Assembly (NCBI GenBank): GCA_023249405.1
Contig: JAHFCR010000022.1
Coordinates: 1 to 42,016, forward strand
Reading direction: 5' to 3'
Length of the DNA stretch: 42,016 nt
Source of the DNA: Peptococcaceae bacterium
Lineage (GTDB): Bacteria > Bacillota > DSM-12270 > Thermacetogeniales > Thermacetogeniaceae
A program made the translations under genes and the position numbers. A model generated the notes under the pieces. That model worked only from the letters and a program-made list of their open reading frames with translations. It did no database searches and was not told the DNA's origin. The first letter of the stretch is position 1; every line of letters begins with the position of its first letter. Below, one piece after another: positions 40,564 to 42,016 of the stretch.

Positions 40564-42016
40564 ATGTCACAGGGAAAAACATCGCATGAGGCAGGGAATC
40601 GCAGAAAAATCGAGTACAAATGGATCGTGCTGTCGGTAGTCACTCTGGGAGCGTTGCTGTCGGCTATCGATTCCAGCATCGTCATTCTGGCCCTGCCCAG
40701 CATCATGAAAGACCTGGCCACCAATATGGTCACCGCCATGTGGGTGCTCATGGGCTACATCCTCATGAACACGATCTTCCTGATCATCTTCGGGCGTCTG
40801 GCCGACCTTTTTGGACGGGTACGAATGTACAACCTGGGCTTTGTGGCTTTCACCGCGGGCTCGGTGCTCTGCGCCTTTGCCGTCACCGGTCCGGAGCTGG
40901 TGATCTTTCGCCTGTTGCAGGGTATCGGCGGCGCCATGCTGATGGCCAACGGCATGGCCCTCATCACCGAGGTCTTTCCCCCGGATGAACGGGGGCGGGC
41001 GATGGGGATCAATGCGATCACCTGGGCACTGGGCAACATCATCGGACCGGTGCTGGGAGGGCTGATCCTGAGTGTGGCCAGCTGGCGTCTGATCTTTCTG
41101 ATCAATCTGCCGATAGGAGTGGTTGCCACTATCTGGGCGTATCTGGCGCTGCACGAGATAGCCAAACCCACCCTGCAAGAGAAAGTGGATCTGCCGGGAG
41201 TGATCCTCTTCTCCCTGTCCATAACAGCACTGCTGGTGATCCTGACCCTTAATATGGAGTGGGGATGGTTGTCCGCGCCCATTCTCTCGCTGATCGCCCT
41301 ATGTCTGGTGACGGCAGCGTCCTTCTGGTTCTGGGAAAGGCGCACGCCCCATCCGGTGATGGACCCGGCACTCTTTCAAAACCGGGTTTTCAGCCTGGGC
41401 ACCTTTGCAGCCGTACTGCAGAGCCTGGCCATGTTCAGCGTCCTTTATCTGATGGTTTTTTACCTGCAGGGTGTCCGTGGAGAAACCCCCATCAGGGCCG
41501 CCATTCTGATCCTGCCGATGGCAGTCGTGCAATCGGTGCTGAGCCCGCTGGGGGGCATCTTTGCCGACCGGAACGGAGCGAGGCTGCCGGCCACAGCAGG
41601 TCTTCTGCTGCAAGGAGCAGCCACCCTGATTCTATCCTACCTGAGGCCGGATTCCTCTTACACCATCCTTTTCTTTGGACTGGCGATCATGGGCGTCGGG
41701 GGTTCCTTGTTCTGGTCCCCCAATACCAGGGCCGTGATGAGCGCCGCCCCCAGGCACCGCCTGGGAGTGGCTTCGGCCACGCTGGCCACCCTGCGCCAGT
41801 GCGGGATGGTGATGAGCTTTGCCGTGGCTATGGCGGCGGCGGCAGCCAGCATGCCGTCGGATCTCATGACCAAAATATTTCTGGGAACGGCTGAAAAGCT
41901 GAACAGCGTCATGGCCGCAGCCTTTAACCAGGGCCTGAGCCAGGCCCTGCGCGTTTCCACCTTCATTGTGATCCTGGCCGCAGTTTGTACCTGGCTGGCC
42001 AATGATCGCTCGGAAG
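40564..42016 (+). CDS. DHA2-type MFS multidrug exporter (EmrB/QacA family), partial
   Basis: Runs off the right edge with 484 codons visible and no stop. Motifs: SAIDSSIVILALPSIMKDLA in helix 1, GRLADLFGRVRMYNLG as the A-loop, RLLQGIGGAMLMANGMALIT (motif B/C region), ALGNIIGPVLGGLIL and WRLIFLINLPIG. About 14 hydrophobic segments are expected, typical of DHA2 proton-driven drug exporters. ATG 40564 is preceded by a loose GAGGATGG. It follows the nitroreductase gene on the same strand and may share a transcript. Confidence 0.9.
   Translation, partial: MSQGKTSHEAGNRRKIEYKWIVLSVVTLGALLSAIDSSIVILALPSIMKDLATNMVTAMWVLMGYILMNTIFLIIFGRLADLFGRVRMYNLGFVAFTAGSVLCAFAVTGPELVIFRLLQGIGGAMLMANGMALITEVFPPDERGRAMGINAITWALGNIIGPVLGGLILSVASWRLIFLINLPIGVVATIWAYLALHEIAKPTLQEKVDLPGVILFSLSITALLVILTLNMEWGWLSAPILSLIALCLVTAASFWFWERRTPHPVMDPALFQNRVFSLGTFAAVLQSLAMFSVLYLMVFYLQGVRGETPIRAAILILPMAVVQSVLSPLGGIFADRNGARLPATAGLLLQGAATLILSYLRPDSSYTILFFGLAIMGVGGSLFWSPNTRAVMSAAPRHRLGVASATLATLRQCGMVMSFAVAMAAAAASMPSDLMTKIFLGTAEKLNSVMAAAFNQGLSQALRVSTFIVILAAVCTWLANDRSE

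Noticed and set aside
40567-41345. Minus-strand frames opposite the last MFS gene
   Set aside because: Shadows; the plus-strand frame from 40564 has clear DHA2 transporter motifs and stays open to the window edge.

Overview
The window comes from an anaerobic, probably acetogenic or CO-using Firmicute. It carries a Ni-type CO dehydrogenase with its ferredoxin and a CooA-like regulator, an iron-sulfur-rich formate dehydrogenase, NuoEFG-type NAD modules, a corrinoid methyltransfer pair, and a relic of an S-layer (SLH) gene. Remnants of an RND efflux system hint at an outer-membrane-bearing lineage such as the Negativicutes, but this is inference; no rRNA or tRNA was seen.

Layout. 1-2980 (+): tail of a NuoF-like subunit, then a Cys-type formate dehydrogenase alpha subunit, closed by two strong hairpins. 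2985-5300: a structured repeat-like stretch, an SLH-gene relic fused to the 3' end of an MFS exporter, a truncated isochorismatase start and a MarR regulator with a near-perfect operator. 5430-12031 (-): cooA-like regulator, then cooF-cooS-nuoE-nuoF-nuoG-like operon. An exact match to the Rhodospirillum CooA consensus lies in front of cooF at class-II distance from a good -10 box. 12370-18554 (-): corrinoid protein, UroD-type methyltransferase, and a complete CUT1 (sugar-type) ABC importer, from one promoter.

18690-25280 is a graveyard with a few intact genes. It holds broken MarR, histidine kinase, secreted protein, two ISL3 transposase N-termini, RND pump, membrane-fusion protein and TetR genes, around an intact lipoprotein, an intact secreted barrel protein and an iron-dependent alcohol dehydrogenase. 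25431-28995: iron-sulfur flavoprotein, O6-alkylguanine methyltransferase, MFS exporter, Old Yellow Enzyme.

29149-34080 (-): one operon encodes a protein with an N-terminal 'DFVTNSSS' motif and a Cys-rich tail, an overlapping radical SAM/SPASM enzyme, and a full Fe/cobalamin-type ABC importer. This is the best candidate for an undescribed system: a modified peptide or protein linked to metal or metallophore uptake. 34271-42016: a 47-residue lipoprotein missed by length cut-offs, a DUF2284 protein, a second OYE, a VOC protein, an AraC regulator divergent from an Fsr-like MFS, a nitroreductase, and a DHA2-type MFS running off the end.

How they work together: formate and CO oxidation can both feed NuoF-type flavoprotein modules and so pyridine nucleotides. 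The corrinoid operon would supply methyl groups to the same one-carbon metabolism.
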